64,000 nucleotides of DNA from NCBI GenBank assembly GCA_014802045.1, contig JAAVDA010000020.1, forward strand, positions 17,448 through 81,447, given 5' to 3'. This DNA is from Bacteroides sp. (lineage in GTDB: Bacteria; Bacteroidota; Bacteroidia; Bacteroidales; Muribaculaceae). Positions 52,882 to 62,136 of this stretch are shown here, in pieces (position 1 is the first letter of the stretch; the number at the start of each line of letters is the position of its first letter). Below the pieces are notes generated by a model. It made no database searches and had not been told where the DNA came from. It worked only from the letters and a program-made list of their open reading frames with translations. The position numbers and the translations under genes are program-made.

Positions 52882-54315
52882 CTACGAGAAATGGCGAAGT
52901 CTGGCCACCGGAATACCGGCTTTTTCTCTGTATTTTGCCACCGTGCGCCGGGCTATATTGTAGCCTTTACTCCGGAGAGCCTTGGTTATGGCCTCGTCGC
53001 TTAATGGAGCCGAGCGATCCTCCTCAGCAATAATGGTGCGCAGTGCCTCCATTATCTCTCTTGAAGACACATCGTCGTCGTCCTTGGGGCGCTCATTGAA
53101 AAAGAACTTCAAGGGATAGATGCCCCTGCCCGTAGCCACATATTTGCCTGAAGTGGCGCGGCTCACCACCGATATGTCATAGCCGGTAAGCTCAGCCACA
53201 TCCTTCAATATCATCGGACGTAGCTTGAGTTCGTCGTCGGTAAGGAAAAACTCCCTCTGGAGCTTCATTATAGCCGTCATCACCCGGCGCAGAGTTTCGC
53301 GTCTCATACCAATGGCCTTTATAAAACTTTCGGCATCATCGCGCTTCTGACGGATGAAAGCAGCCGCCTCCTCTTCGCGCTTATTGCGTGGAGTCACCTC
53401 GATTTCGCCGTTGAAACTTTCTTCCACCTGCAGAGCCGGAATGCGATTAGGCATCACGAGAGTAAGGGTGTCGCCATCAGCTTCAACAATAAAATCGGGA
53501 GAGATGTAGGCTGTGCGGTCGTCGTCGGCCATGCTTCCGCTGCCGCTCACCGCGCTCCCCGGCTTCGGATTGAGGGTGCGTATGAGCGCTATTGTCTTAT
53601 CGAAATCTTCTTCACTCATCGCCAGACTCTTGCGGAGCTGATCGAAACGCCGGCGGCCGAAAAGATCAAAATAATGCGACACCATCTCTATGGCCAGGTC
53701 ACGGATACGGTCGGCCGGACGTCGGCGGAGCTGAAGCAGCAGACAATCACGCAGATCCACAGCTCCGACTCCGGGAGGATCAAGCGTTCTCACCAGTTCC
53801 CACATCTCCTTTGCCTCGGCATCAGTCACATCGAATCCATCCTGAATCGCGGCATCGTCGGCTATGGATCTGAGCGTGCGGGTCATATAGCCGTTGTCGT
53901 CTATATTCCCGGCTATCAGGCGGGCTATATCGTTGAGATGAGGCGACAATCTCGTCTGAGCGATCTGCGACATCAGATATTCCATCAGCGAACCGCCCCC
54001 CTGCACCGCCACCGGTTCATAGTGGCGGTCGTCGGCGCTATGATTGTTTGCCTCCATCCTGTAGGAGGGTATATCATCCTCATGCCTGTAGTCGGCGAGC
54101 TGCAGCTCTTCTGCACTCTCCCCAAACTCTTCTCCGGGATGGTCCTGCGCATCATCGCTCACAGCTTCGAGAGCCGGATTGTCGTCAAGCTCACGACGCA
54201 CCTCGTCCTCCACTTCAGGGCCGTTCATCCCCAGAACTCTCACAAACTGCACTTGCAGCGGCGAGAGACTCTGATGGAGCTTCTGCTGTTGTGTCTGACT
54301 GAGGCTTTCTTTCAT
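52882..54315 (-). CDS. rpoN: RNA polymerase sigma-54 factor
   Basis: 477 aa. N-terminal Gln-rich activator-interacting region (SQTQQQKLHQSLSPLQVQFV), an acidic linker (about 50-90), the core-binding domain and the C-terminal RpoN box ARRTVAKYREKAGIPVARLR that reads the -24 element. Sigma-54 needs AAA+ activators; none is encoded in the window. Its ATG overlaps the legB stop by one base, so it is expressed with envelope-sugar genes. Confidence 0.97.
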   Translation of the reverse strand: MKESLSQTQQQKLHQSLSPLQVQFVRVLGMNGPEVEDEVRRELDDNPALEAVSDDAQDHPGEEFGESAEELQLADYRHEDDIPSYRMEANNHSADDRHYEPVAVQGGGSLMEYLMSQIAQTRLSPHLNDIARLIAGNIDDNGYMTRTLRSIADDAAIQDGFDVTDAEAKEMWELVRTLDPPGVGAVDLRDCLLLQLRRRPADRIRDLAIEMVSHYFDLFGRRRFDQLRKSLAMSEEDFDKTIALIRTLNPKPGSAVSGSGSMADDDRTAYISPDFIVEADGDTLTLVMPNRIPALQVEESFNGEIEVTPRNKREEEAAAFIRQKRDDAESFIKAIGMRRETLRRVMTAIMKLQREFFLTDDELKLRPMILKDVAELTGYDISVVSRATSGKYVATGRGIYPLKFFFNERPKDDDDVSSREIMEALRTIIAEEDRSAPLSDEAITKALRSKGYNIARRTVAKYREKAGIPVARLRHFS

Positions 54316-55310
54316 TACCGGTTATATATCTGCCATTTGTATTTCACAAGATTTTCCGGACGACGGAACCAGTCGACTGTGGCACGCAGACCGTCCTCAA
54401 GACTGTAACGCGGAGCCCAGCCGGTGAGTTCCCTCAGGCGGGTGCTGTCGCCGCAGAGCCTGAACACTTCGCTGTTTGCCGGACGAAGGCGCTCGGGGTC
54501 GGTCACATAGCGCACATCGCTCTCCATAATCCTTGCTATGGTGGCGAGAGTGTCGGCCATGGATATCTCGGTGCCGGTGGAGATGTTGAATTCCTGTCCC
54601 TCTATGCCCGGAGCCTCTCCGAGAGCCAGAAAACCTCTCACCGTATCTTTCACGAAATTAAAATCGCGTGTGGGAGTTAAATCGCCCACCTTTATTTCTT
54701 TAGCTCCGTTGGCAATCTGAGTTATGATTGTGGGGATAATCGCCCGCGCGCTCTGCCGCGGCCCATAGGTGTTGAACGGGCGCGCCGTAACCACCGGAAG
54801 GCCGAATGCATTGTAGAAGCTCTGCGCTATTGCGTCGGCTCCTATCTTTGTGGCCGAATAAGGTGATTGCGGCTGACGGGGATGAGCCTCATCGATAGGC
54901 ACATAGCGTGCGGTGCCGTAGACCTCGCTGGTAGAGGTCACTATTACCCTCTTAGTGCCGCAGTCTTTGGCCGCCTGGCAAATATTGAGAGTGCCGCCTA
55001 CATTGGTGTCTACATAGTTTCCGGGAGCCTCATAGCTATAAGGGATGGCTATAAGAGCCGCCAGATGGTAAATTGTATCTGTTCCTTCGGCTATACGGCG
55101 GCAGAAAGCAGCATCGCGCACATCGCCGCTCACTATCTCCAGGCGTCCGGAAGCGGCTACATCTTCCAGCCAGCCCGTATTGTTGAATGAATTATACTGG
55201 CTCAGTGCCCTCACCTCATATCCTTCGTCGAGAAGCAGTTCGGTGAGATGCGAACCGATAAATCCGTCGGCTCCCGTCACGAGCACTTTGCCTTTTTTCT
55301 GTTCAGTCAT
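54315..55310 (-). CDS. legB: LegB-type NAD-dependent nucleotide-sugar 4,6-dehydratase
   Basis: 331 aa, extended SDR. NAD motif VTGADGFIGSHL (10-21); catalytic SPYSATKIGAD (Tyr-x3-Lys). Phrases diagnostic of LegB rather than RmlB: LSQYNSFNNTGWLED, FNTYGPRQSARAIIPTIITQ, GDLTPTRDFNFVKDTVRGFL and ERLRPANSEVFRL. LegB starts legionaminic-acid synthesis by 4,6-dehydration of GDP- or UDP-GlcNAc. LegF-like and PtmE-like genes are 4 kb away on the other strand. Overlaps the lipocalin-like gene by 8 bp and rpoN by one. Confidence 0.87.
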   Translation of the reverse strand: MTEQKKGKVLVTGADGFIGSHLTELLLDEGYEVRALSQYNSFNNTGWLEDVAASGRLEIVSGDVRDAAFCRRIAEGTDTIYHLAALIAIPYSYEAPGNYVDTNVGGTLNICQAAKDCGTKRVIVTSTSEVYGTARYVPIDEAHPRQPQSPYSATKIGADAIAQSFYNAFGLPVVTARPFNTYGPRQSARAIIPTIITQIANGAKEIKVGDLTPTRDFNFVKDTVRGFLALGEAPGIEGQEFNISTGTEISMADTLATIARIMESDVRYVTDPERLRPANSEVFRLCGDSTRLRELTGWAPRYSLEDGLRATVDWFRRPENLVKYKWQIYNR

Positions 55311-55740
55311 ATAGTTTCTTCAAATAATATTCGTAAGTAGTTCCGGAGTTCTCGCGACGGAGCACCGCGCGGCCATTGCCGTGCATCACGATCTCAAGCC
55401 TCATCTCGCCCGCCTGCGGAATATGCAGCTCCGGAGCATATCCGGCCGGCCATACAGGATGGCTGCCCGCGTCTACAATCAGGGCATCGGGCTCTATGCG
55501 GCAGTTGGCAAAGTAAGACACCTGTTCATGATACGGCTGCAGGACACAGCTCTCCATCACCGAACCCTGAAATTTCAAAATCACATTGCCGGCATAGTCG
55601 CCTGACATCTCTCCGTCTATGTCTATCCGCTCCACCTGCCACATCCCGAACCAATCGCCGATATGACCGTCGTTTTGCGTACACCCTACAGCTCCAAGCA
55701 GCAGCCATAGCACAATTATTACCGAACCTTTCATCTTCAT
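55303..55740 (-). CDS. Small lipocalin-like lipoprotein
   Basis: 145 aa. Lipobox AVGC (Cys20). The mature part begins GDWFGMWQVERIDIDGEMSG, the W-x-V-x-x-I pattern seen in Bacteroidales lipocalin-like proteins, followed by about eight beta strands. Ligand unknown. Overlaps the wzi-like gene by 4 bp and legB by 8 bp, so it is part of that operon. Confidence 0.75.
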   Translation of the reverse strand: MKMKGSVIIVLWLLLGAVGCTQNDGHIGDWFGMWQVERIDIDGEMSGDYAGNVILKFQGSVMESCVLQPYHEQVSYFANCRIEPDALIVDAGSHPVWPAGYAPELHIPQAGEMRLEIVMHGNGRAVLRRENSGTTYEYYLKKLYD

Positions 55741-57284
55741 CTTCCGAAAATTTTACCGGCATAAACCGCGCTGACAGCCATGCCGAATGAGTTGGACGGT
55801 AATTTGCCGCGGTCTAATGCCGCCTGCACCGTAAGGGTGAGACCGTTTATAGCCGCAGGATGCCATTTTCCCTCGGCCATGGCCGAAAAAGAGTGGAGAG
55901 CCGGAATCAGCGGTTCGAATCCATTGCCATATGCCTTGCGCCATCCGGCCATGAGACGCCACTCCCATACCGTGCCGAGACAGCCCTCTATCGCGGCGTG
56001 GACTCCTCTCAATCTATTGCCTATCATCTGCAGATAGCCATCAGTGTTGTATATCGGCCCCATCACCATCGGATTGCCGATTGTCCGGCCGAAGTAGGCA
56101 TAGGAGTTATAGTAGGAATTATTGTAATAGTTGTCGGCTCCGCGTGCTTCGCCGGCCACTGTCGTGCCGGGGAAATCGCCCGGTGCCCAATGCATGGGTC
56201 CGCTCTGGTTTGTAAGGTCGAGATATTCAATCGCCCCACCTTTTATTATATTATGGTTGCCGGATGTGTGAAATTCCACTCCGTAGAGACCGTCCCATCC
56301 GTTGCGTCTGGCCATTCCTGAACCATCCTCCCACGGCCACTGGAAATAAGCCCCCAACGTTCCGATACCGAATTTGTAGGAAGCCTTGAAATCCCATGAG
56401 CCGAGAGTGTTTCCTATCCGGAAGTCCTCTTCACCAGCTTCGGTGGGAAAAAACACCTTGAAGAAATCACCGAACCGCAGACCACGGTGTTGCACCCTCT
56501 CCACACTGCCATGACTGTAGTAAGTTGTGGTGCCCCCGAACTGCGACGCGCATTGTGCCCCGAAAGTCACTCCGAATCTATGCAGAGGAGATGTGCGGAA
56601 ATATATGCGGCGATAGAGATACCAGATTCCGGTGGCCACATGGCCATTGTAGAGATTGAAGTGCGATTCCCACCAACTGTCGTCGGCAAGGCGGCCATAG
56701 GCCACATTGCCCTCTATCTGCATCTCCCCGCGCGTGAACGGCACATCGACAAAATCAAGAAAACCTATTCTTAACTGAGGAATCGGACGACTGTTGCTGC
56801 TGTGGACCATATCGCCCGAAGAGAGATTGTCGTCAAGCAGCAGCGAGCCGCGTTCTTTCATCCCTGCGCTCAAAAACAGACTGCGCCATTTTATCTCGGC
56901 ATAAAGCTGCTGAAGTCTCACAGCCCGGGGACGATTTTTGTTTGGGAGCCACGATTCTTCGGCAATAAAGTAGCGAGCGTAAGATGCCGCGCTGCGGTAG
57001 CCGGCGGCCGCATCAGCCCCGAAAGAGTAGTCCCATCTCTTTTTGGGGTCAAGACCATTGCTTTCCACCGACAGCTCTGCCACCGCTCCATCTGCGGCTG
57101 TAAGCTTGCCGAAGCGGTTGGCGGCCAGGTAATGCGGCGCAAATGTGGCGCTGCTTGTCCACACCGTCACACCGCCACGACCCACAACCGAGTCAGGCAC
57201 AAGCGCCCATGACGGTTGCACTCCTGACAGCACACCCGCAATCATGGCTATAACAGTCCGCAATATGCCCGACTTCTTTTTCAC
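55737..57284 (-). CDS. Capsule-assembly Wzi-family-like outer-membrane barrel
   Basis: 515 aa from GTG 57284 (MKKKSGILRTVIAMIAGVLS), directly after a -7 box. Signal peptide to about residue 28. Many amphipathic strands; FGADAAAGYRSAASYARYFI, EIKWRSLFLSAGMKERGS, GAIEYLDLTNQSGP and a C-terminal aromatic strand are consistent with the large Bacteroidales Wzi-type barrels. Wzi binds capsule or surface polysaccharide at the outer membrane. It heads an operon with lipocalin-like, legB and rpoN. The family call is from overall pattern, so moderate. Confidence 0.7.
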   Translation of the reverse strand: MKKKSGILRTVIAMIAGVLSGVQPSWALVPDSVVGRGGVTVWTSSATFAPHYLAANRFGKLTAADGAVAELSVESNGLDPKKRWDYSFGADAAAGYRSAASYARYFIAEESWLPNKNRPRAVRLQQLYAEIKWRSLFLSAGMKERGSLLLDDNLSSGDMVHSSNSRPIPQLRIGFLDFVDVPFTRGEMQIEGNVAYGRLADDSWWESHFNLYNGHVATGIWYLYRRIYFRTSPLHRFGVTFGAQCASQFGGTTTYYSHGSVERVQHRGLRFGDFFKVFFPTEAGEEDFRIGNTLGSWDFKASYKFGIGTLGAYFQWPWEDGSGMARRNGWDGLYGVEFHTSGNHNIIKGGAIEYLDLTNQSGPMHWAPGDFPGTTVAGEARGADNYYNNSYYNSYAYFGRTIGNPMVMGPIYNTDGYLQMIGNRLRGVHAAIEGCLGTVWEWRLMAGWRKAYGNGFEPLIPALHSFSAMAEGKWHPAAINGLTLTVQAALDRGKLPSNSFGMAVSAVYAGKIFGR

Positions 57285-57288
57285 ACCC

Positions 57289-57296
57289 CAAAATTA
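57289..57296 (-). promoter_or_regulatory. -7 promoter box (TAATTTTG) 4 nt before the wzi-like GTG
   Basis: TAATTTTG on the minus strand, then GGGT, then GTG 57284. No clear -33 box. Predicts a leaderless transcript. Confidence 0.6.
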
Positions 57297-57334
57297 CGCA
57301 ATTTTTTTCGCCTCTTCTCCATTTCAGTCGCCTA

Positions 57335-57366
57335 TTTGCACATATCTTGCATAATTGTTAATTTTG
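57335..57366 (+). promoter_or_regulatory. Consensus Bacteroides promoter for the antiporter-legF-ptmE run
   Basis: TTTG (57335-57338), exactly 20 nt, TAATTTTG (57359-57366), then 38 nt to ATG 57405. Both boxes perfect; this rules out an upstream ATG at 57336 in the same frame. Confidence 0.88.
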
Positions 57367-57404
57367 TGGTCAATTGGCGCAAATCGCCAGTTGTTTATTC
57401 CAAC

Positions 57405-58379
57405 ATGCTACTTAATATCATCTACCTTATTGCCGGGCTTGCATTTATACTCTATGGTGCAAACCTCCTCACCGACGGCTCCGCGGCCATAGCACGCCGT
57501 CTCGGCATCTCCGATCTTGTGGTAGGCCTCACTGTTGTGGCCTTCGGCACCTCTGCCCCCGAACTCGTGATCAGTCTCGTCTCAGCTATCAACGGTTCGT
57601 CGGCCATGGCCGTAGGCAATATCGTGGGAAGCAATATATTCAATGTGCTCATGATTATCGGCATCACGGCTCTCGTGCTTCCGATAAAGATAGAGAAGGG
57701 AATAATGATCAATGAAATTCCGCTTGTCATCCTGTCGTCGCTCGTGCTTCTCGTGATGGGTTGCGCTCCCCTGCTCGACGGCACCCCCGACCGGATTCTC
57801 ACCCGTGTGGACGGCATCATACTTCTGCTCTTCTTCGCCATATTCATGCGCTACACTTTCTCACAGGCTCACAACGGCTCTCCTGCCGACCCGGCCGCAG
57901 AAGACGCAGCCTCGCGTCCGGCCATGAGCATGACAAAGAGCGTGATTTATGTGGTGGGCGGACTTGCCGGTCTGATTATCGGAGGCGACAGATTTGTGGC
58001 CGGAGCTTCGGCCGTGGCCTCGGCAATGGGAGTTAGCGACGCCGTGATCGGTCTCACGATTGTGGCCGTCGGCACCTCTCTGCCTGAACTCGCCACCTCG
58101 GTCACCGCGGCCATCAAGGGTCAGACCGGCATAGCACTCGGCAATGTGATCGGTAGCAATATTTTCAATATCTTCATGGTGCTCGGCCTCACCTCAACCA
58201 TCCGACCGCTTGCATTCGGCGGTATCACAATGACCGATCTTCTTGTGATGACGGGAGCGGCCCTGCTGTTCTGGTTCTTCGGATGGAAGTTCAAGCAGCG
58301 CACCATCACCCGCTGGGAAGGCGGCATAATGGTAGCAGCCTATGTGGCCTATACCATCTGGCTTATAGTTAACGTATGA
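57405..58379 (+). CDS. Calcium/sodium antiporter, CaCA family
   Basis: 324 aa from ATG 57405 (MLLNIIYLIAGLAFILYGAN). Ten transmembrane helices in two inverted repeats, each with the alpha-repeat motif: VVAFGTSAPELVISL and IVAVGTSLPELATSVT, with GNIVGSNIFNVLM and GNVIGSNIFNIFMV. YrbG-type exchangers move Ca2+ out against Na+ or H+. Its stop overlaps the legF-like ATG by 4 bp. Confidence 0.95.
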   Translation: MLLNIIYLIAGLAFILYGANLLTDGSAAIARRLGISDLVVGLTVVAFGTSAPELVISLVSAINGSSAMAVGNIVGSNIFNVLMIIGITALVLPIKIEKGIMINEIPLVILSSLVLLVMGCAPLLDGTPDRILTRVDGIILLLFFAIFMRYTFSQAHNGSPADPAAEDAASRPAMSMTKSVIYVVGGLAGLIIGGDRFVAGASAVASAMGVSDAVIGLTIVAVGTSLPELATSVTAAIKGQTGIALGNVIGSNIFNIFMVLGLTSTIRPLAFGGITMTDLLVMTGAALLFWFFGWKFKQRTITRWEGGIMVAAYVAYTIWLIVNV

Positions 58380-59083
58380 AATCTACCGACACCCTCTATA
58401 TCATTCCGGCCCGAGGTGGCAGCAAAGGCATACCCGGAAAAAACATCCGACCCCTGGCCGGCAAACCGCTTCTGCTCTACTCCATAGAGGTGGCCAGAGA
58501 GCTTGCACCGGATTCCCACATCTTGCTCAGCACCGATTCCGAAGAGATTGCTGAGGTGGGGCGTAAGGCCGGACTAACTGTTGACTATATGCGACCCGAT
58601 TCGCTCGCCACCGACACCGCAGGCTCGCGCGAAGTGATTATCGACGCGATGGACTATGCCGATTCCGCAGGCATCCGCTATTGCAACGTATGCTTGCTTC
58701 AGCCCACTTCTCCGCTCCGCACCCCCGACGATATCCGCGGTGCCCTCGCACTCTACCGTCCGGAGCTCGATATGGTGGTGTCGGTGTGTGAAGTAGCCGC
58801 CAACCCCTACTACAATTGCTTCGAGCCGGATCCGGCCACGGGCTATCTTCACATATCAAAAGGAGAGGGTAAGTTTGTGCGACGCCAGGATGCCCCTCCC
58901 GCATGGGAATTTAACGGCGCCGTCTATATAATCAATCCGGAAGCCATCCGTGCTAAAAAATTCTCCGAAATGGATCGTCGCCTCCCCTACCCCATGCCGC
59001 GCGAAAGAAGTGTGGATATAGACACTCTGCTCGACTGGACACTGGCCGAAACCATCCTGTCTAAATATTCAACTCAGCTATGA
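58376..59083 (+). CDS. CMP-nonulosonate synthetase (NeuA/LegF-like cytidylyltransferase)
   Basis: 235 aa. CTP-binding N-terminus IIPARGGSKGIPGKNIRPLA, then LLQPTSPLRTPDDI and VDIDTLLDWTLAE. This family activates sialic, legionaminic or pseudaminic acid to the CMP-sugar. With legB and ptmE-like genes nearby, CMP-legionaminate synthase (LegF) is the best guess; sequence alone does not fix the substrate. Overlaps both neighbours by 4 bp. Confidence 0.85.
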   Translation: MKSTDTLYIIPARGGSKGIPGKNIRPLAGKPLLLYSIEVARELAPDSHILLSTDSEEIAEVGRKAGLTVDYMRPDSLATDTAGSREVIIDAMDYADSAGIRYCNVCLLQPTSPLRTPDDIRGALALYRPELDMVVSVCEVAANPYYNCFEPDPATGYLHISKGEGKFVRRQDAPPAWEFNGAVYIINPEAIRAKKFSEMDRRLPYPMPRERSVDIDTLLDWTLAETILSKYSTQL

Positions 59084-60114
59084 CCCGACACATTATAACC
59101 GACGACTCTACCCTGCTCGACGCTCTGGGAAGGCTCAATGCCCTGTCGGGAGGAGTTATGACCCTCCTGGTCACTGACAAAGAGGGAGTGATGACCGGCA
59201 CACTAACCGATGGAGACATACGCCGCGGTCTCCTTGCCGGAGCACTCCCCACCACAAAAGTGAGAGAGATAATGCACCGCAGCTTCAAGGCACTCACCGA
59301 ACAGTCGGATGACATCTCGCGCCTGCGGGAGTTTCGCCGCAGAGGGCTCACACTCGTGCCACGCCTCGGCTCCGATGGACGAATCATAGAGATTATCGAC
59401 ACCACCGTCACACGCTCCCTGCTCCCACTCTCGGCTATCATCATGGCCGGAGGAAAAGGCGAACGGCTCCGTCCGCTCACACTCTCAACCCCTAAGCCTC
59501 TGCTCGAAATCGGAGGAAAACCGATTATCGACTACAATATAGACCTGCTCCGATCAAACGGAATCACAGATATCACGGTCACAGTGAATTATCTCGCTGA
59601 GGCCATAGAGGCTCATTTTGCCGATACAGATATAAAATGCGTGCGCGAATCCAGCCCGCTCGGCACCATCGGAGCTGCCGCGCTGGTGCCTCACAAACCC
59701 GACGGCACCACCATCGTGATGAATTCCGACCTGCTCACCACCATATCGCTCGAAGATATGTATCTGCGCCATATCTCTGAGGAGGCAGACATAACGGTGG
59801 CAGCCATCCCCTACAATCTTTCCGTGCCCTATGCTATCCTCACCACGGAGGGAGCCAGAGTGACCGGTCTGGAGGAGAAACCATCATATTCATACTATGC
59901 CAATGCCGGCATCTACATGATATCCAATCGTCTGCTGTCTGAACTTCCATCAGACAGGCGTACTGACGCCACAGATTTGATTGCCGAGGCGATAGCCGAC
60001 GGATGCAAGGTGGTCTATTTCCCGATTTCAGGCACATGGATTGATATAGGATCGCATGTTGACTTCCGTCATGCCTGCGAACTTATGCTCCACCACGAAA
60101 CCATGCGCCGCTGA
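59080..60114 (+). CDS. CBS-domain sugar-1-phosphate nucleotidyltransferase (PtmE-like)
   Basis: 344 aa. Residues 1-115 are a pair of CBS motifs (VMTGTLTDGDIRRGLLAG, RGLTLVPRLGSDGRIIEI). Residues 120-344 form a nucleotidyltransferase: LSAIIMAGGKGERLRPLTLS, TPKPLLEIGGKPIIDYNIDL, GTIGAAALV. This domain order is that of Campylobacter PtmE, the GlcN-1-P guanylyltransferase feeding GDP-linked legionaminic-acid synthesis. Overlap with the legF-like gene by 4 bp supports the shared pathway. Confidence 0.83.
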   Translation: MTRHIITDDSTLLDALGRLNALSGGVMTLLVTDKEGVMTGTLTDGDIRRGLLAGALPTTKVREIMHRSFKALTEQSDDISRLREFRRRGLTLVPRLGSDGRIIEIIDTTVTRSLLPLSAIIMAGGKGERLRPLTLSTPKPLLEIGGKPIIDYNIDLLRSNGITDITVTVNYLAEAIEAHFADTDIKCVRESSPLGTIGAAALVPHKPDGTTIVMNSDLLTTISLEDMYLRHISEEADITVAAIPYNLSVPYAILTTEGARVTGLEEKPSYSYYANAGIYMISNRLLSELPSDRRTDATDLIAEAIADGCKVVYFPISGTWIDIGSHVDFRHACELMLHHETMRR

Positions 60115-60200
60115 CCTTGTTATATATTCATAAGCGGTGATTATTCAGCTCCCACATCAATCACCTCTATTATTATTTTAACCTACAATTTCCATCCAAT

Positions 60201-61388
60201 ATGGCTGATTCGAATTTTATAGACTACGTAAAGATACTTTGCCGTTCGGGCAAGGGCGGGGCGGGTTCCCGCCATTTTCACAGAGCCAAATATGTGCCTA
60301 AAGGCGGTCCGGACGGAGGTGACGGAGGTCGCGGAGGCCACATAATATTGCGCGGCAACAGCCACATGTGGACACTGCTGCCTCTCAAATACCGCCGCCA
60401 TATCTTTGCCGGCAATGGCCAGAGCGGCAGCGAAGGCCGCAGTTCGGGCAAAGATGGTGAAGATGTGATTGTCGATGTGCCCTGCGGCACTGTGGTGTTT
60501 GATGCCGACACCGGCGACTATCTCTGCGAAGTGACCTACGACGGTGAAGAAGTGAAGCTCCTGAAGGGTGGACGCGGTGGTCTCGGCAACTGGCATTTCA
60601 AAAGTCCCACCAACCGCACTCCCCGATATGCCCAGCCGGGCGAACCGTCGGTGGAAAAAGCTGTGATTCTCGAACTGAAACTGCTTGCCGACGTGGGTCT
60701 CGTTGGATTTCCTAATGCCGGAAAATCCACTCTCCTGTCAAGCATCTCAGCAGCCCGTCCGAAAATTGCCGACTATCCCTTCACAACAATGGAACCACAG
60801 CTCGGCATTGTGGAATATCGCGACCGGCAGTCGTTTGTCATGGCCGATATCCCGGGCATTATCGAAGGAGCCAGCGAAGGGCGTGGACTCGGACTCCGTT
60901 TCCTCCGCCATATAGAGCGCAATGCGGTGCTGCTTTTCCTTGTTCCGGCCGATGCCGAAGATATTCCAGGCCAATATGAAGTGCTCCTTGACGAACTGCG
61001 CCGCTTCAATCCGCAGCTCATGGACAAGCAGCGCCTGCTTGCCATATCAAAGAGCGATATGCTCGACGACGAACTGCGCGAGGAGATTGAAAAGACTCTA
61101 CCCGACGACATCCCTCATGTGTTTATATCCTCTGTAACAGGCTATCATCTTACCGAACTGAAAGATATGCTATGGGGTGCCATCAACGACGAGCGGAACC
61201 AGATTGCCACCCCTTCCATAACCCATCGTCCGCTCGACGGACACCATCGTGTGCGTGAAGAAGATGAATTCATATTCGAACCGACCCCGGTTGAACCCGA
61301 AGAGGATACTTTCGACGAGGATGATTCCGGCGACTGGGAAGAAGATTGGGATGATGATTTCAACTACTCCGTAGGTGACGACAATTAA
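60201..61388 (+). CDS. obgE: Obg family GTPase
   Basis: 395 aa. N-terminal Obg domain, Gly-rich ([39 protein letters not shown]). GTPase domain from about 160: [13 protein letters not shown] (G1), [11 protein letters not shown] (G2), [16 protein letters not shown] (G3), SKSD (G4). The C-terminal tail (about 350-395) is strongly acidic. Ribosome-assembly and stress-associated GTPase. Gap 86 bp after the ptmE-like gene, without a recognisable promoter box. Confidence 0.97.
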   Translation: MADSNFIDYVKILCRSGKGGAGSRHFHRAKYVPKGGPDGGDGGRGGHIILRGNSHMWTLLPLKYRRHIFAGNGQSGSEGRSSGKDGEDVIVDVPCGTVVFDADTGDYLCEVTYDGEEVKLLKGGRGGLGNWHFKSPTNRTPRYAQPGEPSVEKAVILELKLLADVGLVGFPNAGKSTLLSSISAARPKIADYPFTTMEPQLGIVEYRDRQSFVMADIPGIIEGASEGRGLGLRFLRHIERNAVLLFLVPADAEDIPGQYEVLLDELRRFNPQLMDKQRLLAISKSDMLDDELREEIEKTLPDDIPHVFISSVTGYHLTELKDMLWGAINDERNQIATPSITHRPLDGHHRVREEDEFIFEPTPVEPEEDTFDEDDSGDWEEDWDDDFNYSVGDDN

Positions 61389-62136
61389 ACTTATTGATTT
61401 GCCCGGCATCCGTGCATTCTCCACCCTGAGAGACTGCACGGATGCGGCGTCTCCCTACGACGGTTTCAACACCTGCCACTACACCGGCGCTCCTGCCCAC
61501 TCGGTGGAGGAGTGCCGAGGACGGCTTGCCGCACAACTTGATATAGGAATTTCGCAACTTGTCATACCTCGGCAGACACACTCTGCAAGCGTGAAACTCA
61601 TTGATTCGCTTCCAGTCGACCCGGCCGAGCTTGAAGGGGTGGACGGACTTGTCACATCTCTCTCAGGAGTAGCGCTTGTGATTCATACTGCCGACTGCGT
61701 GCCGGTGGTGATGGCAGACAGACGCAAAGGCATAATCGCGGCAGTTCATTCAGGATGGCGTGGCACTGTGGCCGATATCACCGGCAGAGCCTTGCGCCTC
61801 ATGGAGTGTGCGGGAGCTGATTGCACCGACATTGTGGCTGCCATGGGGCCATGCATATGCCGGGAATGCTTTGAGACCGGCCCGGAGGTTGCTTCGCAGT
61901 TTGGCAGACAATTCGTGGATTACTCCTATGGTGAAAAGCCTCATATCGACCTGCCGGAAGTGATTCGCCACACACTCATCGCCGCCGGAGTGGCACCCGG
62001 CAATATCTCAATGCCACCGGCTTGTTCACGGTGCTCACACGACCGATTCTTCTCAGCCCGACGGCTCGGAATCAACTCCGGACGCACAGCCACCGTTATC
62101 TTTCGGGAATCTCCCTGCGCGGAAATGCATCGATAA
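61375..62136 (+). CDS. pgeF: Peptidoglycan editing factor PgeF (YfiH/laccase-domain)
   Basis: 253 aa from GTG 61375, overlapping obgE by 14 bp; no ATG is available. Signatures: [51 protein letters not shown] (zinc/catalytic Cys-His) and [18 protein letters not shown]. Removes mis-incorporated residues from peptidoglycan precursors. Its last 41 bp overlap the convergent gene at 62096, so the two proteins share coding DNA on opposite strands. Confidence 0.94.
   Translation: MTTIKLIDLPGIRAFSTLRDCTDAASPYDGFNTCHYTGAPAHSVEECRGRLAAQLDIGISQLVIPRQTHSASVKLIDSLPVDPAELEGVDGLVTSLSGVALVIHTADCVPVVMADRRKGIIAAVHSGWRGTVADITGRALRLMECAGADCTDIVAAMGPCICRECFETGPEVASQFGRQFVDYSYGEKPHIDLPEVIRHTLIAAGVAPGNISMPPACSRCSHDRFFSARRLGINSGRTATVIFRESPCAEMHR

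Noticed and set aside
54315-55310. Calling the SDR enzyme RmlB (dTDP-glucose dehydratase)
   Set aside because: The motifs YNSFNNTGWLED and RPFNTYGPRQSARAIIPTII point to LegB, and no rml genes are nearby.
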